From assembly GCF_043290135.1 (NCBI RefSeq), contig NC_134705.1, positions 41,719,771 through 41,783,770 of the forward strand: a stretch of 64,000 bases of DNA. The letters run 5' to 3'. This document shows positions 1-13,600 of the stretch, piece by piece (positions within the stretch are counted from its first letter, which is position 1; each line of letters opens with the position of its first letter). The translations under genes and the position numbers were made by a program. The notes below the pieces were generated by a model, which saw only the letters and a program-made list of their open reading frames with translations, was not told the origin of the DNA and ran no database searches. Source of the stretch: Rhipicephalus microplus (taxonomy: Eukaryota; Arthropoda; Arachnida; Ixodida; Ixodidae).

Positions 1-708
1 TGCTCACAAAAGCCCCTGTTCTTGCAATTTACGATGCTCCACTGCCCACAAAGCTGTCTACGACGCATCGGCTTTCGCTGTAGGAGCTGCATTGTTTCAA
101 AGGCACGGGGAAGTTTGACGTCTGATTGGGTATGCTTCCAAAATGTTTACAAACACTGAGCGTAGGTACGCGCAGATAGAGAAGGAGGCCTTGAACATCG
201 TTTTTGGGTGTGAAAAGTTCAGCGAATTTGTCGTGGGCAGGCAGATAGTCATAGAAACTGATCATCCCCCTTTGCTATTTCTGAAGAAAAAAGGGCTTGG
301 TGATATACCGCCAAGACTGCAAAGACTTTTCTTGCGCATGTTAAAGTACGACTATCAGTTGCAGCACGTTCCTGGGAAGGAGCTCATAATAGCAGAAATT
401 ATTTCGCGCATTCAAGGGCAAGCATTGCCGGGTGATTATTCTGAAGAAGTTGAAATTCATCCTATAAGCATCTATCCTATAAGCATCCTATAAGCATCCT
501 ATAAGCACCAAAGATACCGCAGAACTAGCTGGGGCTATCGCAGCAAACCCTGAACTGCTGATTGTGATCAAAAGGCTGGAAGCTTCGCAGCCCGTCGAAA
601 GTAAACTCAAAAGGTGCGCAAATGAGCTATGAGTTGTCAGGGGCGTACTGCTTAAGGGAACGAAAGTTGTCATTCCCACTACAATGCGCAAACAAATGTT
701 AGAGCGCC
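1..708 (+). pseudogene. Ty3/gypsy pol remnant: RNase H to start of integrase zinc finger
   Basis: This is the left half of an old Ty3/gypsy polymerase gene. The first 140 bases read as the start of an RNase H domain, but in two frames. Positions 143-493 then give 116 codons with the family motifs: an ERRYAQIEKEAL-type segment, ETDHPPL, and the connecting HVPGKE segment. Around 461-505 a short unit ending in CATCCTATAAG is repeated and breaks the reading. Positions 506-708 resume a pol frame and end in the first residues of the integrase zinc finger. There the frame is cut by the LTR element at 709-5723, and the gene continues at 5729. It carries frameshifts and at least one stop, so it is not functional. 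The Ty3/gypsy assignment is firm; the subfamily is not determined. Confidence 0.8.
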
Positions 709-1844
709 TGTCACAGGTCCCGTTAATTCGGGAGGCGATCGCCGGGCTAATTCCAAGGGCCGAAGTATCGGCCCCCCGAACCGCACCACGAAAGCGTGGA
801 CAATTTAGAAGTGGTCCTTTTTGGCACGCCAGCGGACGCCGGCTGTGGCCCAAAGAACAAGTCAGAGCCGAGAGTTGATAACCAAAACAAAACTATATTC
901 TCAATAATGGCAGATCGAAAAAACAATACACAAGTATGCACACTCCACAATAGTTACAATATGTCACCAACCAAACAACGTACTACACAGTACAATCAGC
1001 CACACTCGAAACAACGGACACAGACAACAATACGCACTACAAGCAGTCGCATGCATTGAACAACCAAGACACTTAAAGACTAAAGAGATAGAAAACCTAT
1101 TCAGTCCAAAGTTCTTGGAACGAAAGTCTGGATGAGACTCTTCCGAGAATCACTCACTCAAAGTCCAGCGTTGTGGTCGTTCCGCTGCCCCCGAAGTTTC
1201 TCTTCCAGGAAACCTCGCCGAAGTTTTTTCTTCTAGGAAACCTCGCGTCTTCAATTGGCCACTCTCCAAGCTTCAAACTTCTTCGCCGGAAACACGTCGG
1301 CTTCACACACGCAGCTGTTGCCACGCGTCTTCGCTCGATAGCGGTAAACACACACTCTTGCCTGTAGCTCGAGTCGTCACCCCTCCGGTGGAAACCATCT
1401 TCTCCTGCTTTGTCTTTACGGACAAAACCTTCGCCGACTACGCGGCGGAATCCCTACGCGCTCTGGCGCTAACTTCCGTCTTCTCCTGATCTCCCATCTC
1501 CACTGCTCGGTTAAATACCTTCCGCGCGCGATTCCAGAAAATTCTCATCATTTCGTCGGCGCGATGGGCAGCAAAAGCTGGGGGAAAGTGCGAGACGGTA
1601 CGAGGGCCGTCCGCGACGGATGACTCAACCCGGCATCACCACGCCCCTTTCCATCTAGAACATTCGAGGGCTTGCTCGGGCACCGATGAGAGGAGCTTCG
1701 TCGGCGAATCTACGCTTCCGAGGGGAGAGGGTCGCGCGCCCGGGAAGCCTTTGAATGCTTGTTTTCTTTTTTTTATCGTTGACCTCTCGGCGCTTCGTCG
1801 CGAGAATTCGGTGGCGCGCCTTTTTGAGCACTCGTTTTGTGACA
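709..1844 (-). repeat. 3' LTR of copy A
   Basis: Runs from TGTCACAGG to TTTTGTGACA and matches the LTR at 4543-5723 with small indels. It contains two units of the 42-bp minisatellite described for this family (about 1196-1255) and, on the minus strand, a TATTTAA box of promoter type. Confidence 0.92.
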
Positions 1845-1861
1845 CTGCCCCCCACTTTAAG
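1845..1861 (-). other. Polypurine tract of copy A
   Basis: On the minus strand AAAGTGGGGGGCAG abuts the TGTCAC start of the 3' LTR. This is the expected position and composition of a plus-strand primer. Confidence 0.8.
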
Positions 1862-2343
1862 AATATTATCTCATAATATTCAAAACCACACAAACGAGCA
1901 CGAACGATCCCCACACTCTAAAAAGCTGTAACCTAGTCCGTCGCTCATGACACGTCACATTCACAATAGATCACTCAATACAATTGTACATTACAATTCA
2001 ATCTCACAACACATAGAATATAGACACCGGTACATGAGTACAATACTCCATCACATATTCCAGACAATACAAATGTACAAAGTTCTCTTTTTACAACAAT
2101 CGTACAATACTATACATCACATCACCGTAACAAAAATTTTGATTCACTCGACATACAGTTGTGACACAGGTCAACAACCACATTAACTTAACATAAAGTT
2201 CTGTCAAACACATTCCGAATCGACCTCGACACCTATCCTGTGCATTTCGAGTGGTGCTTGCGCCCTTTCTTGCGGTGCTCTCTTGATCTCTTCTTATTGT
2301 TTTTCCTCGTTTTGTTCCGGCGAGCCCCTTCCAACGAAGATAT

Positions 2344-4350
2344 TTAAGGCGGCGTCTCAGCCATCGTTGTCACTTCCGACACTGTTAACGTGTCGTGACG
2401 CTCGACGGATCCTGCCCGGTTATTCACCCGTTTGTTCATGTCACGACATTTGGCCTGGCTGGCCGACTCCGACACCTTTGCACTGCCGGTCAGTTGAGGT
2501 CGTGCCGACTTAAGTCCCGCTGCCCAGCGCGTAAACTTAATTAATACGATCATCTTCTCATTCACTGTCTGTTGCACCGCGGCTTCCCCTTGAGCTCGAG
2601 TGAAATCCTTCACGGGGGTTTTCTCCATTGTACCTCGCGGTCCCTGTGTCGGTGGGGGCTCCATCTTCGGGTCTTCCCCCAAACGTTCTGGATCATTCGG
2701 CCCTCGCGCCCCGTCGATGTTTCCGATGACGAGGTCGTACAAAGGGGTCGTCATGCATAGAGCCGTAACCTTCCCGCTGAAGTACGGGGTTTCAACCTCA
2801 CTTTCTGCTTCGGGAAGCATCTGAACCGTACTGTCAATTAGGCAAACGGTTTCGTTCTGCCTGTCAACTCACTTTCCCGTACCAAATTTCTCCGCACGAT
2901 AACCGTGGAGCTTCCGGTGTCTCTTAGAACCTTAATCTTCTTGCCCGCAACTTTTCCAGGCAGCGTTGGCATTCCCTTCGTAACACCGGTTGGCTGTTTT
3001 GACATTACAGCACCCACAATAGGAAGTTTCTCCCCATTTTTCAACTCTACGAATCCGTCGGTGACGGCATTATTATCGGATTTCGGTGCCGCTTGCACAC
3101 AGGATACCTGGTGAGTTTGACTCACTCCGTTACGAGAAGCATCTGCTTTGTGCCCAGTCTGACCACACTTAAAACATTTTACTACCGTAGGGCTCGTAAA
3201 GTGAGTACGACAGTTGTTCGCGCGATGACCCACTCGGTTACACAGAAAAAATCGTGGAAAACTCCCCGGAGCACGCTTATTTTGTTCGGGTGCCGAATTT
3301 TTCGAATCTTTGGGGCACTCCTTCTTGACCTTGGCAAAAATAGTTCCACCTTGTGCTTCCAAGAATTGATCAGCCAATTCAAGCATGCCTTCAAGTGACT
3401 CAGCTTTCCTCTCTTTCAAGTACAGCGATAGGCTTGGGTGGCAACTAGTAAGAAATTGTTCTCTAATTAGGAGCTCCCTAAGCTCGTCGTACTCCTGCGC
3501 TGTCCCTGAAAGTTCAATCCATCTGTCGAAATAATGGCTAAGTCGGGCGTCGTACTGCGTAGCCGTCTCACCATCAGCTGGCTTTTCTGTCCGAAATCTG
3601 TCCCGGAATCCTTCCACAGTAAATCTAAATCGCTTCAGCAAAGCAGCTTTCACCTTTGCATAGTTGACTGCATCAGTCGGCGTCAGCCTACCAAACACAC
3701 TGAGCGCTTCACCACTAAAGCAAGTACTCAAAGCAGTTGCCCATTGATGTTCCGGCCAATTCTGGCTCCTTGCAATCGTCTCAAATCTGTGAAGGTACGC
3801 GTCAAGGTCGTCCTTCCTTTCATCAAACGCTACGAGCAGCTTGCTTGGGTTCAAGCGGAAGTCATGATTTTCCCGTTCGCTGCTTTCAACTCTAGCTTGG
3901 ACGGGAGTTTCACTTCGCTGTTGCAAACGGAGCCGCTCGAGTTCCATCTCGTGCTGCCGCTGCCGTTCCCTTTCAGCCATCCCCGCTTCTCTTTCTTCTT
4001 TCAGCTGTCGCTCCCTAGCTTCTCTTTCTTCTTTCAGCAGTCGCTCCCTCGCTTCTCTTTCTTCACTCGCCCTTTCGGCTGCCCACTTCTCTCTCTCCAA
4101 CTCAGCTGCTTTTTCTTCCTTGGCTCTCTCAGCTGCCAACCTCTCTCTCTCTCTCCAACTCAGCTTCTCTTACCGCTTTGGCTCTTTCGACCGCCAACCT
4201 TTCTTTTTCCAGCTCAGCTGCCTTTTCTTTTTTGGCCCTTTCTTTTTCTTCTTTTTCCTTCTGGGTGACCCACTTCCGTAGTTCGGCGCCAGAAAGACCC
4301 ATCTTCTCACCAAGAGTGACTAATTTTTCGAGATCCATTGTGTCTCGCAA
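2344..4350 (-). pseudogene. gag-protease of LTR copy A
   Basis: The frame starts at 4350 with MRDTMDLEKL. It breaks near 4130-4140 and resumes in another frame to 2838, then in a third frame from 2820 to 2344. Domains in order: a short N-terminal helix; about 110 residues of very charged coiled coil rich in ER/EE/KE; a capsid-like region whose C-terminal half resembles a SCAN domain (an EQFL-type motif, then a leucine-rich helix); two zinc knuckles; and a retropepsin start with an intact DTGSS motif. Both knuckles are damaged compared with copy B: the first cysteine of knuckle 1 is Phe and the last cysteine of knuckle 2 is Ser. After the protease comes a basic tail and no polymerase. Capsid and protease assignment is confident; SCAN similarity is inference from residue pattern. 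Confidence 0.87.
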
Positions 4351-4516
4351 AAAAGACCTTGCCGCGTGGAAAATAATATCTGCCTAAATCAGTATATCGG
4401 AACACTCTCCTGCACTCGTTAACGAGAACACTGAACAACACAGAAAATCGTTTTGATAGCGCTATCAACAACTCGAGTCTCTTTCTCACTACTTTGGACA
4501 CACTGTGCACCAAAAG

Positions 4517-4535
4517 GTCCTTGTCGCGGACGCCA
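4517..4535 (-). other. Primer-binding site of copy A
   Basis: Eight bases inside the 5' LTR, the minus strand reads TGGCGTCCGCGACAAGGAC. It begins with TGG, as expected for pairing with a tRNA 3' CCA end. The matching site in copy B (47824-47841) has one substitution and one deletion. Confidence 0.8.
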
Positions 4536-4542
4536 GATTAAT

Positions 4543-5723
4543 TGTCACAGGTCCCGTTAATTCGGAAGGCGATCGCCGGGCTAATTCCAAGGGCCGAAGT
4601 ATCGGCCCTGAACCGCACCACGAAAACGTGGACAATTTAGAAGTGGTCCTTTTTGGCACGCCAGCGGACGCCGGCTGTGGCCCAAAGAACAAGTCAGAGC
4701 CGAGAGTTGATAACCAAAACAAAATTATATTCTCAATATTGGCAGATCGAAAAAACAATACACAAGTATGCACACTCCACCATAGTTGCATACAATATGT
4801 CACCAACCAAACAACGTACTACACAGTACAATCAGCCACACTCGAAACAACGGACACAGACAACAATACACACTACAATGCAGTCGCATGCATTGAACAA
4901 CCAAGACACTTAAAGACTAAAGAGATAGAAAACGTATTCTGTCCAAAGTTCTTGGAACGAAAGTCTGGATGATACTCTTCCGAGAATCACTCACTCAAAG
5001 TCCAGGGTTGTGGTCGTTCCGCTGTTCCGAAGTTTCTCTTCCAGGAAACCTCTGTCGTTCCACTGCCCCCGAAGTTTCTCTTCCAGGAAACCTCGCTGAA
5101 GTTTCTCTTCTAGGAAACCTTGCGTCTTCAATTGGCCACTCTCCAAGCTTCAAACTTCTTCGCCGGAAACACGTCGGCTTCACACACGCAGCTGTTGCCA
5201 CGCGTCTTCGCTCGGTAGCGGTAAACACACACTCTTGCCTGTAGATCGAGTCGTCACCCCTCAGGTGGAAATCATCTTCTTCTCCTGCTTTGTCTCTACG
5301 GACAAAACCTTCGCCGACTACGCGGTGGAATCCCTACGCGCTCTGGCGCTAACTTCCGTCTTCTGATCTCCCATCTCCGCTGCTCGGTTAAATACCTTCC
5401 GCGCGCGATTCCAGAAAATTCTCATTATTTCGTCGGCGCGATGCGCAGCGAAGGCTGGGAGAAAGCGCGAGACGGTACGAGGGCCCTCCGCGACGGATCA
5501 CTCAACCCGGCATCACCACGCCCCTTTCCATCTAGAACATTCGAAGGCTTGCTCGGGCGCCGATGAGAGGAGGTTCGTCGGCGAACCTGCGCTTCCGAGG
5601 GGAGAAGGTCGCACACCCGGGGAGTCTTTGGATGCTTGTTTTCTTTTTTTTATCGTTGACCTCTCGGTGCTTCATCGCGAGAATTTGGCGGCGTGCCCTT
5701 TTTTGAGCGCTCGTTTTGTGACA
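4543..5723 (-). repeat. 5' LTR of copy A
   Basis: Bounded by TGTCACA and TGTGACA. It is homologous to 709-1844 but carries three units of the 42-bp minisatellite (about 5034-5130) where the 3' LTR has two. The minus strand has a TATTTAA box near 5390. Confidence 0.92.
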
Positions 5724-5728
5724 GCGCC

Positions 5729-6518
5729 TCCACCGTGGTCACCTTGACATTGCAATGGGTCAAGCCCGAACACGGCAGCTCATGTACTCGCCTAGAATAA
5801 GCGATGCCCTTCCTGTCAGTTGCATGTGTACAGACGAGCCGATGAACCATTGATTTTGCGGGGTACACCTGATCATCCATGGGACCGAGTGGGAGCAGAC
5901 TTGTTTGAATATGCCGAAAGACATTACGTCGTTGTGCATGACTTCTACTCAAATTTTGTGGACTTTCAGGAGCTCCAAGAAACTACTGCAAGAGCAGTAA
6001 TTAAAAAGTTGTCGTGTGTCTTTGCTCGATACGGCATACCCAAACAGCTGTGCATGAACGGAGGGCTGCAACTCACCGAGAAGGAGTTGAAAGATTGTTC
6101 TGAGATATTTGACTTTGAACATGTTATTTCCAGTCCCTATTTTCCTAGATCTGATGACCTTGCAGAGAAAAGTGTCCAGGTCATCAAAAGGTTATTAAAG
6201 AAAGCAGATGCAGCAAGTGACTTCTAGCTAGTGATATTATGTTACAGAACATCACTACTCGAAGACGGCAGGTCACCAGCAGAGCTGTTCATGCACCAAA
6301 ACCCTCGTACACCACTCCCCTACTTTCAACGTTCTGCACAGTCGCAACCCGTGAAGCATAGACAAAACATGCAGAAAGGCACGCGGCTACCACTACCTCA
6401 ACAAGGAGACACTGTCAGGGTTATGGACCATAAATCTTGTCGCCTGAAAGCGAAGTTGCTTAGCACAGTGTGTCCACGTTCGTACTTGGTTCGCACAGAC
6501 GATGTAATACTGTTGTGA
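5729..6518 (+). pseudogene. Ty3/gypsy integrase remnant, right half of the split pol
   Basis: Continuation of the pol gene cut at 708. With the LTR element and one GCGCC copy removed, the integrase zinc-finger frame reads across the empty site. Downstream, 5820-6518 is one frame with a single internal TAG at 6225-6227. The integrase core is clear: a VGADLFEY strand with the first catalytic Asp and an SSPYFPRS segment followed by the catalytic Glu. The second catalytic Asp is lost, because the usual SDNGPQ-type motif here reads MNGGLQ. A frameshift near 5800 separates the zinc finger from the core. The gene is dead. Its homologous structure and same strand support it being one gene with 1-708. 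Confidence 0.85.
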
Positions 6519-7253
6519 AGAAACTTCCGAGACCTCAGGCGAACAGCTGAACCTTTAAACGAGCAGAAGACGTCCCTGGTGCGTTTTTTATGGGAAAGCA
6601 GTGCAACAACTGAGCGCTCACCAGAAAGCAGTGCCACCTTGTCAAGGGGCCATCGGAAAGCAGCGAAACCCCTCTGCTCGTGCCAGCGGAAAACAGCGAG
6701 ACATCTGTGCGCGTTACAGGAGAAGGATGTGATACTAGTGGAGATCCGTCCTTTGAACACAACGGCTCATCGTGCAGAAGGGAGGAAATGACTCCAGCAA
6801 CACTTTGGGCACGGCCTCAGTTTCCGGACGAGCAGGCTGTCCGCGGCCCTTCAAGCCCAAGGCCCGCAGGTCAACAAGAAAGAGACGACAGCCTTTCCGT
6901 CTGAACTACGATGAACAATTTCGACAAACCAATTAATCGGTTAAAGCTTATGTTTTGTTTATTTTGTAAATAACAATGCTTCTGTGTGTAAAAAAGAGCA
7001 TGCAGCATATGCATCACAGCAAGCGGGCAACATAGTACATCTTACGACTATATAAAAGCATGCCGCTGATAATAAACGTCACTAGTTGCCTAGACGCCAA
7101 CGTACGTGTGCAATAAATCTGATACAGTATGTGCCGGGGATGTGGATGAGGAAGCGGCTGTCTGGTGCGGGCTGTGGACGCCATCTTTACAGCGACTGCC
7201 CAATCTCATCCTCTCACCCTGTAAATGAACCCAGCCATGTTTTATTCAACCGT

Positions 7254-7254
<1 letters not shown>
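6519..7254 (+). other. 3' end of the old gypsy element (C-terminal tail and probable LTR remnant)
   Basis: After the integrase core the frame degenerates. It still ends, near 6900, in a basic segment of the type that closes pol in this group (RLNYDEQF). The next 350 bases are AT-rich and hold a TATATAAAAG box (about 7050-7060) and two AATAAA-like signals, consistent with a decayed 3' LTR. No matching 5' LTR lies in the window. No other gene is seen here. Confidence 0.5.

Positions 7255-7258
<4 letters not shown>

Positions 7259-7304
<46 letters not shown>
7259..7304. repeat. (TA)n microsatellite
   Basis: About 23 uninterrupted TA units. Confidence 0.98.
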
Positions 7305-7307
<3 letters not shown>

Positions 7308-7425
7308 CGTAAGAAGTGATGGTTTGTAGAAGCTGAGAAGGAAGAAGTGAGATGGAATAAACATGACGTATGAGCCAGGCCACGTCTCCCACATCTAGCG
7401 TCACACGATTCCCCCTCCCCCCGAA
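7305..7425 (-). repeat. LTR-start fragment in inverted orientation
   Basis: Read on the minus strand, a purine block (GGGGGGAGGGGGAATCG) is followed by TGTGACGC. The same polypurine-then-TGTGACG layout occurs in plus orientation at 10155-10180. It is probably the 3' edge of a related gypsy element lying in the opposite direction. The rest of the LTR is not alignable by eye. Confidence 0.35.
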
Positions 7426-10171
7426 AGAAGGCATGGATTACGAACAAGAAAAAGTTAACAAGTAAAGGTTAAAAAGTCACAAATGTCAATAATTCACAAT
7501 TGGTTCTATGCTCCAGGGGAGTTCCGTAAATTTTCAAAGACTTCAGGGGAAAGTGCAGCAGTCCGGTTAACGCAGGAGTTCTTTGCAAGGTGTTGAATTT
7601 TGCGATGTACTACATCTAAATAAAACTCAACAGTTGGCATTGAAGCAGCTTATCCACAAGTACGATGACATCTTTTCTAAGTCACAGACAGACATTGGGT
7701 GCATCAACGGCGAAATGCATCGCATTCATCTCACCAACAATGTTCCCATTCGTAGGGCTCCCTATCGATGCTCAGAAACCGACAGCGTTGAAATGGACAG
7801 ACAAGTCAACGAGCTTCTAAAGCAAGGTGTCATACGACTATCTACCTCCCCATACGCTGCGCCAGCACTTCTGGCAGAGAATAAAGGGGAAGGGCGCACG
7901 CGCTTCTGCATCGACTACCGCAAGCTGAACGAATTGACGGTGCCTGATTATCAGCCCATCCCTCGCATCGATGACGTTCTTGATTCTCTAGGGAAATCTA
8001 CGTACTTCTCGACATTAGACATAACGTCAGGTTACTGGCACGTGAAGATTCACCCTGACGACATTCCGAAAACAGCGTTTGTCACACGTACCGGTCACTA
8101 CGAGTGGCTCGTCATGCCTTTTGGCCTTCGAAATGCTTCGGCCACCTTCGAACGGGCTGTCAAATTCACATTGGCCAAACACCGTTTGCAGAACGTCACG
8201 AATTACTTCGATGACATTGTTGTTTACTCTGATACGTTTCCAGAACATCTGAGGCATCTGGAGGGCGTTTTGAAAGCTTTCAAAAGCGAAGGCGTCAAGC
8301 TGAAACTAAAGAAATGTCAATTCGCTCAAACTTTCATTGCGTACCTGGGACACAAGGTTTCGCACGGCACCGTCACTCTAAAGCAAAGCAACGTGGACGC
8401 AATCTTACGGTTTCCGACACCATCAAGCCCTAAAGAGTTACAGCGTTTTCTCGGCACTGTCAATGTTTACCGGCGATACATCGACCACTTTAGTCAAATC
8501 GCTCACCCACTGACGCGCCTGCTCAGCAAAGACGCCACCTGGAACTGGGATGCGGAGTGTGAACTGGCTTTCACTCAGCTCAAGAAATGCGTGACAGAAG
8601 AGCCAATCCTTAACATTTACGATGCCACTAAGCCTTGTGTGCTATACTGCGATGCATCCAACAGAGGTATCGGCGCCGTCTTGAAGCAGGCTGATGATGA
8701 AGGTAGAGAACACCCAATTGCATACCATTCACGAAAGCTTCTAAAACACGAAATTAATTATGCCATCACAGAACTGGAATGTTTGGCAATTATTGACGCC
8801 ATCGATAAATGGCACTGCTATCTACACGGGAAACCTTTCACTGTGATCACAGATCACGCGGCGTTGCAATGGCTTAAAAGCATCAAGAATCCCCGAGGCC
8901 GACTTTTCCGGTGGTCCTTGAAACTCTCCATGTACGACGTCAACATCAAACACCAAAAGGGCATTGACAACATTGAAGCTGATGCACTATCTCGAAGCCC
9001 GGTAGTTCAACTCCTATCTGCTGAGCAACCGCGAGAGCATCACAACGACAAACCACCCGGAAAGCATACCATTGAGAACGGACTGAGTATAGTGACACGC
9101 AGAGGAATACGAAAAGTCTATGTGCCTTTTGCCCTCCGGTCTTCTCTTCTTCAAAAAGCTCATGACGCTTTCGGTCATGTCGAGGTAAAGAAGACGTTGC
9201 GGCTTCTTTCTCCACAGTACTATTGGCCCGACATCATCACCGACGTGAGCGAGTACATACGCCACTGCGATACTTGCCAGCGCTGCAAGAAACCGAAGAA
9301 CAAACGATTTGGTTCCTTGGAGTCTTTGCCACCAGCGGAACAACCGTTTGATCTTCTGGCCATGGACACTATCGGAGGTTTTGGCAACTACGGCTCATCC
9401 AAAAGATTCATCCACTTAGCCGTTGATCATGCCACCCGTTATGTCGGAGCTTTCGCACACAAGAATGAGACTTGCGACGCGTACATCTCTTGCCTGAAGA
9501 GTATCTTCGCTGCTGGAAAGCCGCGGAAGTTCCTTTCCGACCGCGGCACAGGATTCACTGCCGGCAAATTTAAGCAGTTCCTCAAGCACAATAATATTCA
9601 TCAGCTTTTAACAAGCTCACAACGCCCGCAGTGTAATGGCCTAAACGAGCGCACTAATCAGACGATCGTTACTCGTCTCCGATGCAAGATCAAGGATGAA
9701 CCCCGAAAACCGTGGCCGCGTCTCCTCTCGGACGTTGTCGACGAGTACAACAGAACACCTCACGAAGTCACAGGCTACCCACCCTGCTTTCTTATGTATG
9801 GCACACCACCGTATCCCTATCTTCTTCCAGGCGTTACCGAAAATCTGCAGGAAGCTCGTACAAACGCAGTCCGCAATTCAGTAGCATATCACGAGAAAAA
9901 CAAGATCTTATATGACAAGAAGTTCCTTCCATTAGAGCTTCCAGTGGGAGACTTTGTTCTATATGAAACACCCTGGCACCCGAACCGTGGCAAACTCAGC
10001 GCAATCATGGAAGGACCCTATACGATCATACGCAAGATTTCAGCCGTTAACTACGAGATCGACCGCAGCGTGGCTCCACTCGGTCGCCAGACTGACATCG
10101 TTCATGTCGGAAGACTTAAACGATATCATCCGCCCCTGCACCTACGTCTCTCTCGGGGGAGGGGGGAAGCG

Positions 10172-10606
<435 letters not shown>

Positions 10607-10642
10607 ATTACTCCCCGCGAAATAAGGAGCCATCCTGGCGAC

Positions 10643-13600
10643 CTATGGACAAGTAAACACGGGAGGGTCGTAGCAGGGCTTAAGTCTCGAGACGTGGACA
10701 ATATCCTGGCCACGACGACGTTGGTCAGAAGATGGTTTCAGTGGCTCGATGAGGTAATTCACCGGTGACGTTTTTTGTAGCACACGATATGGGCCGTGAT
10801 ACTTGGGGACCAACTTGGTAGAAAGGCCAGGTGTAGCAGAAGGAACATGCAGCCAGACGAGTGAACCTGGATCGTAGGAAGTAGTGTTATTTGATGCGTC
10901 ATGGTGGTGCTTTTGGCGTCCTTGGTCTTGGGTTGTGAATGATTTTGCCAGTTGGCGGCATTCCTCAGCGTATGTAGCGGCTTGAGACAAAGTCGTGGAC
11001 TCTGAGGAGTCAGGTTTGTACGAAAGAATGGTGTCCATAGTGCAAGAAGGTTCGCGTCCGTAAAGGAGGAAAAAAGGAGAGAACCCAGTAGTGCTTTGAA
11101 TGGCGGTATTATAAGCGAACGTGATAAACGGGAGCACTCGGTCCCAATTGGAGTGGTCTGACGAGATATACATAGACAGCATGTCACCAAGGGTGCGGTT
11201 GAAGCGCTCTGTCATTCCATTGGTCTGGGGATGATAGGCGCTTGTAGTGCGGTGAACGACGTGGCACTCACGCAGCAATGCTGTGATGACGTCTGACAAG
11301 AATACGCGACCACGATCGCTCAGTAACTCCCGAGGTGCTCCATGACGTAACACGATGTTGTGAAGAACGAAAGTCGCAACGTCTTTTGCTGTAGACGAGG
11401 GAAGGGATGAAGTTTCGGCATACCGCGTGAGATGGTCGACGGCAACTATGATCCAGCGGTTACCGTCAGCAGTGTTGGGAAGGGGACCATAGATATCGAT
11501 GCCGACGCGGTCGAATGGTCGGAATGGGCATGGTAAGGGTAGCAAGGTACCGCTGGCGTGACAAGGGGGAGTTTTTCGTCTCTGGCACGTCGAGCAGGCC
11601 CGAACGTATTGTCGTATAAAACGGTACATGCCACGCCAGTAATATCGGAGACGTATGCGAGAATAAGTCTTCAGGAAACCTGCGTGTCCACATTGGGGGT
11701 CGTCATGAAACGTGGAACAAATTTCGGATCGCAGATGACGTGGAATCACGAGTAGCCACTGACGTCCACCGGGTGCGTAGTTGCGTCGGTACAGCACGTC
11801 GTCGCGAGTGGCGAAGTGCTCCACTTGCCGACGCAACGTGCGAAAAGGGGGGGAAGCCGTCCGCCCAGCCAGGATGTCTAGAATCGAAGCAACCCAAGGG
11901 TCCTTGCGTTGCTCAGATGACATGTCGGCGATGGTGACGGCAGTGGCATCACAGGTTAGACTTTCGCAGCAGTCCGGGTCAGGGGGTAGAGGCGAACGGG
12001 ATAGGGCGTCTGCGTCCGAATGTTTCCGGCCGGAGCGATAGACCACGCGAATATTATATTCTTGGAGGCGTAATGCCCATCGGGCGAGGCGACCGCTCGG
12101 ATCCTTCAATGACGACAACCAGCAGAGGGCGTGGTGGTCAGTCACGACGTCAAAAGGGCGCCCGTACACGTAAGGTCGAAATTTTTCTATCGCCCAAATA
12201 ATGGCAAGGCATTCCTTTTCAGTGACAGAATAGTTGCTTTCGGCTTTGCTAAGAGTTCGGCTTGCGTAGGCAACCACGTACTCTTGGAAGCCGTCTTTCT
12301 TTTGTGCAAGAATAGCGCCTAGCCCGACACCACTAGCGTCGGTGTGGATCTCTGTGGGTGCCGATGGGTCGTAGTGTCGCAGAATAGGCGGCGACGTGAG
12401 GAGGCGGCGCAGTTCATTGAAAGAGTCGTCACAGGTGGCAGACCAGGCTGAAAGGTCTCTGGAGCCGGCGAGGAGCTTGGTCAAAGGAGCGATGATCGTC
12501 GCGAAATTGCGGACGAAGCGCCGGAAGTAAGAGCAAAGGCCTATGAAGCTTCGGAGCTCTTTCATGGTGGTCGGTTTGGGAAACGCTGAAACTGCTGTAA
12601 GTTTGGCAGGGTCAGGAAGAATGCCGTCTTTTGAAACCACGTGGCCAAGGATCGTAAGCTTTCGAGCGGCGAAATTGCACTTCTTCAGATTCAGTTGCAG
12701 CCCCGCGGCAGAAATACACGCGAGGACTTTCTCGAGGCGGGTTAAATGGGTTGCAAAATCAGCTGAAAAGACGACAATATCATCTAAATAACAAAGGCAA
12801 ACGTTCCATTTGAGGCCTCGAAGGATAGAGTCCATCATCCGCTCGAAAGTAGCTGGCGCGTTGCAGAGGCCGAAGGGCATGACTGTGAATTCGTAAAGCC
12901 CGTCGGGCGTGATGAAAGCAGTTTTTTCGCGATCGGCCTCTGCCATGGGTACCTGCCAGTATCCAGAGCGGAGATCTAAAGAAGAGAAAAATTCGGCTCC
13001 CTGTAGGCAGTCCAAGGCATCGTCAATGCGTGGCAGCGGATAAACATCCTTGCGCGTGATTCGGTTGAGACGCCGGTAGTCCACGCAAAACCTGATGGAT
13101 CCGTCCTTCTTCTTCACCAACACAACTGGAGAGGCCCAGGGACTGCTTGACGGTTCTATTATGCCACGTGTCAGCATGTCGTCAACCTGTTCATTGATGG
13201 CACGGCGTTCAGTAGTTGACACACGATATGGACGCTGCCGTAATGGCGTCTCTTGACCGGTATCTATACGGTGAACAACAGATGACGCTCGACCTAAGGA
13301 AGGCTGATTGTGGTCAAACGAGGCTCGAAAACGCTGTAGGAGCTTGATCAGCTGTTTCTGCTGCCCAGGCGTGAGGTTACAATCGATGGACTTGCGGAAT
13401 ACATCCATAGGTTCATTAGCGTCAGTTGCGGGTGTAATGGCACAAGTCGGTAGAAATGGCTTGTCTGGATAGATCGGGTCTTCGAAAATACAATTTAAGG
13501 TCTCGAGGCTTCCCAGACACTCACCGCGTAGCAGGATGTACGGGCAAGCAGAAACGTTGCACGCATAAAGTACCGCCGAACCATTGGAAAAGTTGATGAC

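Larger units (their letters stand above)
709..5723 (-). mobile_element. Gag-only LTR retrotransposon, copy A (non-autonomous, TR-GAG type)
   Basis: A complete LTR-to-LTR insertion on the minus strand. Both outer ends carry the inverted terminal pair TGTCACA/TGTGACA. The 5-bp host sequence GCGCC is duplicated at 704-708 and 5724-5728. The internal region (1845-4542) holds a primer-binding site, a gag-protease frame and a polypurine tract, but no reverse transcriptase, RNase H or integrase. Copy B at 46481-51807 lacks the same genes, so this looks like the architecture of a family and not a private deletion. Movement would need polymerase and integrase supplied by a relative (inference). The gag frame here is broken, so this copy also needs Gag in trans. 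Confidence 0.93.

Noticed and set aside
7214..7447. ORFs made of Ile-Tyr repeats, here and at 18185-18428, 18723-19083 and 38227-38746
   Set aside because: They are translations of (TA)n microsatellites and not genes.
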